From NCBI RefSeq assembly GCF_009900745.1, contig NZ_WXVU01000008.1:124001-188000 (forward strand): DNA of 64,000 bases, read 5' to 3'. Source of the stretch: Chryseobacterium sp. c4a (GTDB taxonomy: Bacteria > Bacteroidota > Bacteroidia > Flavobacteriales > Weeksellaceae). The position numbers and the translations under genes are program-made. Below, piece after piece: positions 17,648 through 24,672 of the stretch. Every line of letters begins with the position of its first letter. Position 1 is the first letter of the stretch. The notes beneath the pieces are model-generated. The model saw nothing but the letters and a program-made list of their open reading frames with translations, had not been told where the DNA came from and did not search any database.

Positions 17648-17700
17648 GCGGATACGGGTTTCGAGATTCGGGGTTCGGGATGCGGGATTGGGGGTTTTGA
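17648..17700. repeat. G-rich degenerate repeat tract
   Basis: Right after the preceding stop, a run of imperfect units of the type CGGGTTTCGAGATTCGGGG is seen, followed by TCGGGATGCGGGATTG. It is clearly G-skewed on the + strand in an otherwise AT-rich gap and belongs to the same type as the tracts near 15335 and 19522. Confidence 0.55.
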
Positions 17701-17818
17701 GCATGATAAATCTGGTGTGAATATGGGAAGAAGGTTTTCTTTAATTTTTTTTGAAATTTTTCTGTAACGTATTTTGAATTGTTATACTTACCTGATAAAT
17801 AACAATAAAAATATCATT

Positions 17819-18025
17819 ATGAAAACTTCTAATTCCTACAAACAGTACAAAGCAGCAAACAGTATCTTGCTTTTTATCGTATCCATTTTTTTTGGCTATA
17901 ATCTTTACCAGGAAATCTATCATCCGGAAAAATCGCAGCTTCTACTTTGTGCTATTCTGGTTGCGCTTACTTCAGTAATGATTCAGAAATATGGAATCAA
18001 AACTGATGAAAAAAATAAAATATAA
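17819..18025 (+). CDS. Small membrane protein of unknown function (68 aa)
   Basis: I choose the ATG at 17819; an upstream TTG in frame is a less likely start. The product begins MKTSNSYKQYKAANSILLF, with two predicted transmembrane helices (SILLFIVSIFFGYNLY and LLLCAILVALTSVMI) and a charged end. No family is recognised. A good terminator follows. Confidence 0.55.
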   Translation: MKTSNSYKQYKAANSILLFIVSIFFGYNLYQEIYHPEKSQLLLCAILVALTSVMIQKYGIKTDEKNKI

Positions 18026-18049
18026 CATCAATATCTATTCACCATATCC

Positions 18050-18077
18050 ACCCGGAACAATCTGTTTCGGGTTTATT
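18050..18077 (+). terminator. Rho-independent terminator
   Basis: ACCCGGAACA / TGTTTCGGGT with one wobble pair and a 3-nt loop is followed by TTATTA, 25 bp after the small membrane protein gene. Confidence 0.65.
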
Positions 18078-18172
18078 ATGCCTAAAATACTTTTAACCTT
18101 TAAAAATCAATACTTTACCGCAATAATTCCATAATTTAATAGTTCTAAATATGAACCCTCAATGCTGCTGCT

Positions 18173-19444
18173 ATGGAATATTATGAATTGTATGAAGTTT
18201 TGAAACGCCATTTTGATTCCAGAAAAGACATTGTGGAGATCAGTGATTTGAATATAACAATTGAAACTATTCCTTTTGAGTCTAAGGTTTCGGACGTACT
18301 GTATGGTTCTGATAATCCGGATTGTCCTAAACATCATCACCCTCTGAAAATTGATGAAAACGCCTACCTACTCTATCATCAATCTTCCATAGATATTAAA
18401 GATTTTGAGATTGAATGCAATAAGAAGTTTGAATATCATATACTGAAAAGAGCTGATGTAACAACAGCTGATGGTTGTATTATCTTTTTCCATGGCCTGA
18501 ATGAAAAGAAATGGGACAAATATCTTCCATGGGCTTATGAATTGGCTCAGAAAACCCACAAAGCAGTTATGTTGTTTCCCATTGCCTTCCACATGGATCG
18601 TGCGGAAGCGATGTGGAGCGACCGTCACCAAATGACAGAAATAGTAAAATTCAGAAAGGAAAAATATCCTGAGAACACTCATTTTTCCTATGTCAATGCT
18701 GCCACAAGTTCCAGGTTGGAGGCTCATCCACAACGGGTTTTCTGGTCAGGATTACAAACCTATTCAGACATCATTGAAGTTGTAAAAGAAATCAAAGACC
18801 ATAAAATTAAAGGTATAGCCTCCCATGCTAGCCTGGATCTCTTTGGATATTCAATAGGTTCATTCCTTTCCATGATTATCAAAATGGCAAATCCTTATCA
18901 TTTTTTTACTCAATCCAAGGTCTTTTGTTTTTGTGGTGGGATGACTATTGACCGGATGTTTCCGATTTCAAAATATATCATGGACTCTCAGGCAACCATT
19001 AAAATGCAATCTGTTTTTACAGAGTTATTAAGCTCTGATTTTAAGTTCGACAATCGATTGAAACATTACCAGGATGATGTACTTCATCCTCAGGAAAGCT
19101 GGTTCAAAAAAATGCTTAGGTATAATTATTTCCAACGGGAAAGGGAGGAACGAATTCAAGATATTCATTCTCAGATAAAGGCTTATGTATTGGAAAAAGA
19201 CAGTGTTGCTCCACCTATAGAAGCCTTGAATACACTACAGGGCGGTTACAGGAACATTAATGTAGAGGTTGAAATCCAGGATTTTCCGTTTGAGTATTCT
19301 CACATGGTTCCATTTCCATTGACGCATAAGCACAAGGCTGAAATAACAAAGGCTTTTCATCAGTTTACAAAGTCTGCCAGTGATTTCTACTCCCAATCAT
19401 CAGGAGAAAATAGAGAGGAAAAGTCTGAAAAGCAGGAGAATTAG
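18173..19444 (+). CDS. Alpha/beta-hydrolase-like protein (DUF6051-type)
   Basis: A 423-residue soluble protein. The central part reads as an alpha/beta hydrolase: the strand GCIIFFHGLNEKKWDKYLPWA, with an HG oxyanion motif, at about residues 98-118, and the nucleophile elbow LFGYSIGSF (Ser flanked as GxSxG) near residue 225. A late His in FEYSHMVPFPLTHKHK may complete the triad. I think it belongs to the family known as DUF6051, from memory, so treat that label as tentative. Substrate unknown. The C-terminal end is low-complexity Ser/Glu/Lys. Confidence 0.65.
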   Translation: MEYYELYEVLKRHFDSRKDIVEISDLNITIETIPFESKVSDVLYGSDNPDCPKHHHPLKIDENAYLLYHQSSIDIKDFEIECNKKFEYHILKRADVTTADGCIIFFHGLNEKKWDKYLPWAYELAQKTHKAVMLFPIAFHMDRAEAMWSDRHQMTEIVKFRKEKYPENTHFSYVNAATSSRLEAHPQRVFWSGLQTYSDIIEVVKEIKDHKIKGIASHASLDLFGYSIGSFLSMIIKMANPYHFFTQSKVFCFCGGMTIDRMFPISKYIMDSQATIKMQSVFTELLSSDFKFDNRLKHYQDDVLHPQESWFKKMLRYNYFQREREERIQDIHSQIKAYVLEKDSVAPPIEALNTLQGGYRNINVEVEIQDFPFEYSHMVPFPLTHKHKAEITKAFHQFTKSASDFYSQSSGENREEKSEKQEN

Positions 19445-19555
19445 ATCCATGGTTCTGTTTTTTTGGAGTTCAATATGCGGATTACGAGATGCTGTGCCGG
19501 ATAAGTGTTGTTAGGTGACCGCTTCGGGATGCAGGATTCAGGTATTTTGCATTTT

Positions 19556-20299
19556 TTAGCTTACCAACCAATCTTTAAAATCTTTCACACGATCCCGGCT
19601 TACGGTAATTTCTTCCTGAGGTTGAAATTCAAGATCTACTTTATAGTAAGGCGAAGTATGAATGTTCTTAATATAATCGGAATTGATAATAAACTGCCTG
19701 TTGGCTCGGAAAAACTTTTTATCATCCAGAATATCTTCCAGTTCATCCAACGTAAAATCTGATGGATAAGAGCGTTCCTCCGTCTGAAGATATACAATCT
19801 TATTTTCACTGAAAAAGCAGCTTATTTCGTGTGTCTGAACGATTTTCAGGTTGTATCCTATTTTCACTAATACTCTTGAAAGAATAGATTTTTCTTTTCT
19901 GATCAATTGTTTGATATCCTGAGAGCCAATGTCATTATTGGAAGGAATAAAGGATTTGAATTTCTCAATTGCCCCTGAAAGATCTTCTTCAAGAATTGGT
20001 TTTAGCAGGTAATCTATACTATTTAATTTAAAAGCTTTTAGGGTGTACTGATCAAATGCAGTTGTATAAATGATAAAGCCTTTTGTTGGGACTTTTTCAA
20101 AGATATCGAATGACAGTCCGTCTCCAAGAACAATGTCTGAAAAGATCAGCTGTGGATGTTCGTTTTCAGAAAACCAGGTGATGCCTTCTTCTACTGATTC
20201 TATTTTAGCAACCACCTCAATATCAGTAAAATTACTTAACATTCTCTCTAGTTTCCTTGAAGCAGGTTTTTCATCTTCGATAATGACTGTTTTGATCAT
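19556..20299 (-). CDS. LytTR-family response regulator
   Basis: Cytosolic DNA-binding response regulator, likely partner of the LytS-type kinase encoded at 22310-23641. The receiver domain has the acidic pair Glu8-Asp9, the phosphate-accepting Asp55 (in LIFSDIVLGDG), Thr83/84 and the conserved KPI lysine near residue 102. The C-terminal LytTR domain, from about residue 140, contains EISCFFSENKIVYLQTEERSY and FFRANRQFIINSDYIKNIH, the usual family pattern. It is the last gene of a leftward operon after two 2TM genes. LytTR-type operators lie upstream of this operon and two others nearby, so autoregulation is likely. Confidence 0.92.
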   Translation of the reverse strand: MIKTVIIEDEKPASRKLERMLSNFTDIEVVAKIESVEEGITWFSENEHPQLIFSDIVLGDGLSFDIFEKVPTKGFIIYTTAFDQYTLKAFKLNSIDYLLKPILEEDLSGAIEKFKSFIPSNNDIGSQDIKQLIRKEKSILSRVLVKIGYNLKIVQTHEISCFFSENKIVYLQTEERSYPSDFTLDELEDILDDKKFFRANRQFIINSDYIKNIHTSPYYKVDLEFQPQEEITVSRDRVKDFKDWLVS

Positions 20300-20359
20300 T
20301 GAGCTTATAGTTTTAGTTTTAAAATCCGGGAAATAAAATTAGATAAAAAATAGTCAGGT

Positions 20360-20641
20360 TTAAAAATCAATTGTTTTTTTATTTTTCGCTGCTTCTTTTT
20401 CAATGATTTCTTGTTCCCACTCGTCATTAAAAATAAATAAGGACATTGCTTTCATCACCAGAATGAGTCCCCAGATTCCTAAAAATAAGTGTCCTCCGAA
20501 TATCTGGTAACGCATTTCATCATTAAACCAGTCATCTCCAATAATAATTACAGATATAATTCCAAACCACATTAGGCTTTTATAGAATTTTTTCAATTGC
20601 TGAACTCTGTTGTATGCTCTGTTGTACGTTGTATTTTCCAT
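20360..20641 (-). CDS. 2TM-domain protein
   Basis: A 93-residue membrane protein of the 2TM family (pair of transmembrane helices with an N-terminal amphipathic arm). It begins with YNRAYNRVQQLKKFYKSLMWFG, the pattern (A/R-x-x-R-V-x-x-L-K-x-F-Y) shared by all 2TM copies in this island, and ends with the charged helix FNDEWEQEIIEKEAAKNKK. It is 21 bp after the next 2TM gene and 60 bp before the response regulator gene. Confidence 0.85.
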   Translation of the reverse strand: MENTTYNRAYNRVQQLKKFYKSLMWFGIISVIIIGDDWFNDEMRYQIFGGHLFLGIWGLILVMKAMSLFIFNDEWEQEIIEKEAAKNKKTIDF

Positions 20642-20662
20642 GATATATTATTTTTTGAGTTA

Positions 20663-20953
20663 TTATAATGTTTTGATTTTTCCTTTTTCTTCAGCCATCA
20701 GTTCTTTGATCTTTTTCTCTTCCCAGCTTTTTCCGATTCCGAATACATTCACAGCGTGAAAAGCAATCCCGATTCCCCAGCCCAACATTGGCCATAAAAA
20801 CCATAAATATCCGGGAGAAGTCATAAGATTCAGAAAAGCTAAAAAGGAAATTACGATACAGTAAGAAGTAATGTTTCCATAGAACTCTTTTAGTTCTTTT
20901 ACTCTTTTAGATGCTCTTTCGTAAGCGGTTGTTTCTTTATTAAAAGTTTCCAT
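20663..20953 (-). CDS. 2TM-domain protein
   Basis: A 96-residue member of the 2TM family. The arm is YERASKRVKELKEFYGNI, then two helices (CIVISFLAFLNLM and LWFLWPMLGWGIGIAFHAV), then FGIGKSWEEKKIKELM. The last part is very close to the C-terminal part of the histidine kinase (FGVGESWQEKKIREIM). It heads the operon 2TM, 2TM, LytTR regulator, with a clear operator-promoter 39 bp upstream. Confidence 0.88.
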   Translation of the reverse strand: METFNKETTAYERASKRVKELKEFYGNITSYCIVISFLAFLNLMTSPGYLWFLWPMLGWGIGIAFHAVNVFGIGKSWEEKKIKELMAEEKGKIKTL

Positions 20954-20991
20954 TTTTTTATTTTTTAAAGGTTGATTTGTTTTTCTTGAGT

Positions 20992-21066
20992 CAAATGTAT
21001 GGCGGAAAAGAGCCTCAAATCAATTTTATATGACCGAACGGTAGATTATGCTACCCGAATGGTAGA
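20992..21066 (-). promoter_or_regulatory. Promoter with LytTR-type operator (2TM-2TM-regulator operon)
   Basis: On the minus strand, a -7 box TACATTTG lies at 20999-20992. Upstream of it, ACCGTTCGG (21042-21034) and ACCATTCGG (21063-21055) are direct repeats exactly 21 bp apart. This fits the known LytTR operator pattern, two 9-bp direct repeats of the type [TA][AC][CA]GTTN[AG][TG] separated by 12-13 bp; the second copy has A for G. The proximal repeat is 42 bp from the far edge of the -7 box. Confidence 0.7.
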
Positions 21067-21123
21067 AAATACAGATGTAATGAATTTTTATTGATTTGAA
21101 ATTGGGATTACTTTTAATACTGG

Positions 21124-21181
21124 TTGTTGGAAAACACGAGGGCGCAAAGGAATAAAAAAGAATGATGTTTTAAGGCGCAAG
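21124..21181. repeat. Intergenic repeat, second copy
   Basis: TTGTTGGAAAACACGAGGGCGCAAAGG-type sequence, ending with TGTTTTAAGGCGCA, is related to the element at 13301-13362. It lies in the 396-bp gap between the 2TM operon promoter and the methyltransferase-like gene. The rest of the gap holds another degenerate piece (TTAACACAAAGGAGACACAGG, about 21251-21271) and no reading frame of note. Confidence 0.5.
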
Positions 21182-21349
21182 AAAATCGAAGATTTTTAGC
21201 AAGCGTATATTTTAAAGGGAATATTCTATATCTGTGTGGTTATAAAAAATTTAACACAAAGGAGACACAGGCTTATATACTGATTACAAATAATTTACCT
21301 GTACGTCTATCATTGAATAGTGTAAAAGAATGCTTGTGAATTAAGAATA

Positions 21350-21919
21350 TCAGTAGATAAACGGAATGAGTTTCTTTGTAGTTTTTCTGTATTGGATATA
21401 TTCTTCTCCAAATTGTTCTACAAGAGCCTGCTCTTCTATTTTAATTCTGTAGGCAAAGGCTAAAAACGGAGGAACAAAGGCAAAGATCAATGAAAGCCAA
21501 TTATTGAGATATAATCCAAGTCCTAATGAGGTAAGCAGGGAAAAAGCGTAGGACGGATGTCTTAAATACTTATAAAAGCCTTCTTTTTTAATTTGATGAT
21601 CTTCTTTAATGGTCACATCTACGGTAAAATATTTCCCTAAAGATCTGATAATAATGAAACGGAAAATAATTCCGATCAGAATAAGAGCTTCTCCAAAATA
21701 CATAATCCAATTTCCATGGGCTATCGGCAGTATTGACAGATTGGAACTTGTTACTGCTGCTGCAATAGAAAAAGGGATGGCCAGCCACAGAATATTGAGG
21801 GTAGATTTATCCTTTCCTTTTTTATCTTCTTTGCCTGATTTCAGCATGTTTTTGTAAAGAAACTCACTGAGAAACCATGCAATCATAGATATTATAAACA
21901 GAATTTCTAAAGCTTTCAT
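21350..21919 (-). CDS. Isoprenylcysteine carboxyl methyltransferase-family membrane protein
   Basis: A 189-residue integral membrane protein with about five hydrophobic segments. The signature KEGFYKYLRHPSYAFSL near residues 112-128 and the end EEQALVEQFGEEYIQYRK are typical for the ICMT/PEMT-like family, which use S-adenosylmethionine. Bacterial members methylate lipids or unknown small acceptors; the substrate here is unknown. It is 95 bp after a 2TM gene on the same strand and may be the last gene of the kinase operon. Confidence 0.8.
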   Translation of the reverse strand: MKALEILFIISMIAWFLSEFLYKNMLKSGKEDKKGKDKSTLNILWLAIPFSIAAAVTSSNLSILPIAHGNWIMYFGEALILIGIIFRFIIIRSLGKYFTVDVTIKEDHQIKKEGFYKYLRHPSYAFSLLTSLGLGLYLNNWLSLIFAFVPPFLAFAYRIKIEEQALVEQFGEEYIQYRKTTKKLIPFIY

Positions 21920-22014
21920 TTTGACTGATTATAAAAGTTTTATAGTGTATGAATCTCTTCAAAAGTATCCCGATATATGGTTTTTAAAAATCTTTTTTCC
22001 GATATCTTATTGTC

Positions 22015-22326
22015 CTACAAGTCCTTCTTTTCTTTTTCCATAATCTCCCGGATCTTCTTTTCTTCCCAGTTCTGCAGATAGCTGTTTTTCGAAAGAAAAA
22101 CAACCGCGCCATGGGCTACCAGCCCTATTCCCCAGAAGGTAAGCGTAAAGAAATTTTTGAACTCAAAATAGCTTTCTCCGGGCTTTAGATTAGCACAGTT
22201 ATACACAACAATCATTGCATTTACAGCAATATAAACAAATAAATGGGCATAAAAACCTCTTAATCGCTCAACATATCTTTTAGCTCTTTGATATTGAATA
22301 TCATTTTCGTTAAATGTTTCCATCAT
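22015..22326 (-). CDS. 2TM-domain protein
   Basis: A 103-residue 2TM-family membrane protein. The arm IQYQRAKRYVERLRGFYAHL precedes two helices (LFVYIAVNAMIVVYNC and FFTLTFWGIGLVAHGAVVF), then LQNWEEKKIREIMEKEKKDL. The end is nearly the same as that of the kinase and the other 2TM proteins. Its start lies 17 bp inside the end of the kinase gene (14 bp if the second Met is used), so it is translationally coupled to it. Confidence 0.88.
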   Translation of the reverse strand: MMETFNENDIQYQRAKRYVERLRGFYAHLFVYIAVNAMIVVYNCANLKPGESYFEFKNFFTLTFWGIGLVAHGAVVFLSKNSYLQNWEEKKIREIMEKEKKDL

Positions 22327-23641
22327 TTTTATTTTTTTGATTGTTCATTATTTCGCGGATCTTTTTTTCCTGCCAGGATTCTCCTACCCCAAATACCTGG
22401 AAAGCATGAGAAGCAACTCCTATTCCCCAGCCCAATACCGGAAACCAAAACCAGTGAAATGAGCTTTTAGTAAAGAAGTTTATAAAGATCAAAAAGGGAA
22501 TAACAATACAGTAAGAAATCAGGTTGATATAAAAATCTTTGATCTCTTTCATTCTCTTCTGTGCTTTTTTGTAGGCTTTAAAGTCATCATCTTGTTTTTT
22601 ACTGACAATATTAGGCTTATTGACTAACATCGGAAGTTTTACTTTAAAGTAGTCTTCAGATTTTTCAATGAAAACATTTCTTTTGGTAAGCAGGGAATAC
22701 CGCTGTACAATATTAGCCAACCCGATTCCTGAACTTTCTTTGATCTGTTCTCTTACCTGTAAATTATTCTCAATACAAAGGATATCATTTTCGGCAAAGA
22801 CTCTAATGACCAATGGCTTTGATGAGGTTGCAAAATTGTGTTTGATACAGTTTTCTAAGAGAAGCTGTAAGGACAGAGGTACTACATATTTTTTATAGTC
22901 TTCTTTTTTAACATCAAAAGTAAAATCGACACTATCTTCGAATCTTGTTTTTAAAAGATCACAATACGTTTTTGCAAATTCTATTTCATCCTCTACTGTT
23001 ACCAGCTCTTTATCTTTTTGTTCAAGTACATAACGGTAAATCTTTGACATTGAAGCGGTAAACTTTTGTGCCTGCTGTGGATTTTCGTCAATCAGTGAAC
23101 TTAAAACATTTAAAGAATTAAAAAGAAAATGTGGATCCAGCTGGTTTTTTAAACTTTCAAACTGGGCATTGGCAGACTTTGCAATCAACTTCTGCTCCAC
23201 AACTTCTTTTCTGGAAGTCTTCTTCAGTTCCTGCATAAAATTCTTAGCGTGAAGAAAAGCAGAAACAAGCAATGCAATATTGATGGTAAACCAGTTGGCA
23301 AAATTATATTTACCGGAAAAATATTCTTCCGTAGTAGATGCTTTCTGAATCAATACAAAATTGACGTAATTACAAAAATAGACCAATATAATATTGACGA
23401 TAATTACGGAAACAATACTGATTACAGCTCTTTTGGAGGTTTCATCCGACCAAGGAAACCTTTTGTTGAGGAATCTATTGAGCAGTCCATTTCCGCCTCC
23501 CAGCACAAAAGTATAAAGAAGTGAAATAAGTATGGTCAGTACAAAGTTTTCCAGGTTTTTCTCATCTGTAAAGGCAAAAAAGAAAAACATAGAGACAATG
23601 AATGAAATCCCAAACATTGTTATAATATCCTTACGTTTCAT
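22310..23641 (-). CDS. LytS-type sensor histidine kinase with C-terminal 2TM domain
   Basis: Inner-membrane histidine kinase of the His_kinase/LytS type. I prefer the ATG at 23639-23641 (443 residues), which puts the operator and -7 box at the same distance as in the TonB-receptor gene. An ATG at 23686 would give 458 residues but would start over the -7 box. Four membrane segments come first, then the phospho-acceptor motif NQLDPHFLFNSL (His171), the N box LLLENCIKHN and a short G box SSGIGLANI. The protein does not end there: about 90 more residues form a full 2TM domain (YKKAQKRMKEIKDFY...SWQEKKIREIM). It is coupled to a free 2TM gene. Confidence 0.9.
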   Translation of the reverse strand: MKRKDIITMFGISFIVSMFFFFAFTDEKNLENFVLTILISLLYTFVLGGGNGLLNRFLNKRFPWSDETSKRAVISIVSVIIVNIILVYFCNYVNFVLIQKASTTEEYFSGKYNFANWFTINIALLVSAFLHAKNFMQELKKTSRKEVVEQKLIAKSANAQFESLKNQLDPHFLFNSLNVLSSLIDENPQQAQKFTASMSKIYRYVLEQKDKELVTVEDEIEFAKTYCDLLKTRFEDSVDFTFDVKKEDYKKYVVPLSLQLLLENCIKHNFATSSKPLVIRVFAENDILCIENNLQVREQIKESSGIGLANIVQRYSLLTKRNVFIEKSEDYFKVKLPMLVNKPNIVSKKQDDDFKAYKKAQKRMKEIKDFYINLISYCIVIPFLIFINFFTKSSFHWFWFPVLGWGIGVASHAFQVFGVGESWQEKKIREIMNNQKNKNDGNI

Positions 23642-23658
23642 GATTCGTTTTCTTGGTT

Positions 23659-23732
23659 CAAAAATAGCTTTTATTAAAGGTATCAAAAATTATTTCTTAC
23701 CGAAGGGTTAGTTTTTATCCCTGAATCGCATG
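23659..23732 (-). promoter_or_regulatory. Promoter with LytTR-type operator (kinase operon)
   Basis: On the minus strand, a -7 box TATTTTTG lies at 23666-23659. ACCCTTCGG (23708-23700) and a weaker GCGATTCAG (23729-23721) are in direct orientation, exactly 21 bp apart. The spacing to the -7 box is 41 bp, one base off the other two sites. The distal half-site is degenerate. Confidence 0.55.
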
Positions 23733-23931
23733 TATTAATTGAATTGAATAAAAACCTAACTAGTCCATGAATTGAAAGGAAATCAGAATTGATAACTGAT
23801 TCCGAAAGGCTTATAGAGTAGGAAATATCAAAAAACTAAACATGAAAAAACAAAGCAGATTAAAAAAGCACCGCGTATAGTGCTCTTTCTTTTTGATGTT
23901 GAATCTAGATTGGGTTCTCTTTTCATTAGAA

Positions 23932-23956
23932 CAAAAAACCTCCACAATGTGAAGGT
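23932..23956 (-). terminator. Rho-independent terminator of the TonB-receptor operon
   Basis: Read leftward, ACCTTCAC-ATT-GTGGAGGT folds with one G-T pair and is followed by TTTTTTG. It lies 9 bp after the stop of the secreted-protein gene. Confidence 0.8.
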
Positions 23957-23964
23957 CAATTAAA

Positions 23965-24624
23965 TTACTTTGTATTTTCAGTGGACAAACTCATAAAGTA
24001 TTCTGCTTCTCTCTTTCCCCAATTCGGATCCAAAGATGTTTTAGGTTTAAAAGTATTAAATTTTGCGATTGCTTCTTTGAACATTTCTATTCCTTTGGTC
24101 TTACTTCCTCCATACTGTTCAGGAGTAAAATAAACATCCTCTGCTTTTATAAGGGCAATTCTTGGATTTAATGGATCTAATTTTTCAGCTCTAGTAAGCT
24201 CTTCTGAAGCCCTTGCACCATCTGTCATGAAACGTTGCTGCGGGTTAACCATCATTCTTAAAGAATAAGCCATCTTTTTCAACAGGTGAATTTCAGCATT
24301 ATCTCCTCCCGCAAGACTTTGTGCAGTACCCAGGTATTTTTCAGCCTGTGATGCTACCCCATCCAAATCTTGTGTATTTCCATTTCTCATCATAACCCTT
24401 CCTTTTTGAATCTGTGAAAATGCAGCATAATATGGAGGAAGCCATTGTGAGCTTTCTTTACTGCCTATTCTCTGGAAATCATTAGACAATGTTTGAAAGT
24501 CTTCAGGAGTTTTACAGGTTTCTATTTTTGCAATTTTTTCAGCCATTATTTTTTCATAATCTGTCTGTGCAAAAGCAGTTAAGCTAATTAGAACTAAAGC
24601 AAAGCTTAAAAGGTATTTTTTCAT
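23965..24624 (-). CDS. Secreted TPR-like protein of unknown function
   Basis: A 219-residue exported protein with signal peptide MKKYLLSFALVLISLTAFAQ. The mature part is helical with repeats resembling TPR units (ASEELTRAEKLDPLNPRIALIKAE and GIEMFKEAIAKFN). It starts 48 bp after the TonB receptor stop, on the same strand, so the two are probably one operon under the operator upstream of the receptor. It may work at the periplasmic side with the receptor; this is only inferred. Confidence 0.72.
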   Translation of the reverse strand: MKKYLLSFALVLISLTAFAQTDYEKIMAEKIAKIETCKTPEDFQTLSNDFQRIGSKESSQWLPPYYAAFSQIQKGRVMMRNGNTQDLDGVASQAEKYLGTAQSLAGGDNAEIHLLKKMAYSLRMMVNPQQRFMTDGARASEELTRAEKLDPLNPRIALIKAEDVYFTPEQYGGSKTKGIEMFKEAIAKFNTFKPKTSLDPNWGKREAEYFMSLSTENTK

Positions 24625-24672
24625 GATATCAAATTTTAAAAGTTGGTTGATTGTTTATTCGAAGTTATGTTT

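Noticed and set aside
17774..17818. TTG start for the small membrane protein
   Set aside because: The ATG at 17819 has a natural membrane-protein start, and the added residues are Asn-rich and look like leader sequence.
21970..22005. Repeated CCGATAT upstream of the methyltransferase-like gene as a fourth LytTR operator
   Set aside because: The spacing is 29 bp, not 21, and the TTC/GAA core of the other sites is missing.
23842..23880. Short reading frame MKKQSRLKKHRV followed by a hairpin, as a leader peptide
   Set aside because: It has 12 codons, no rightward gene follows it, and nothing supports translation.
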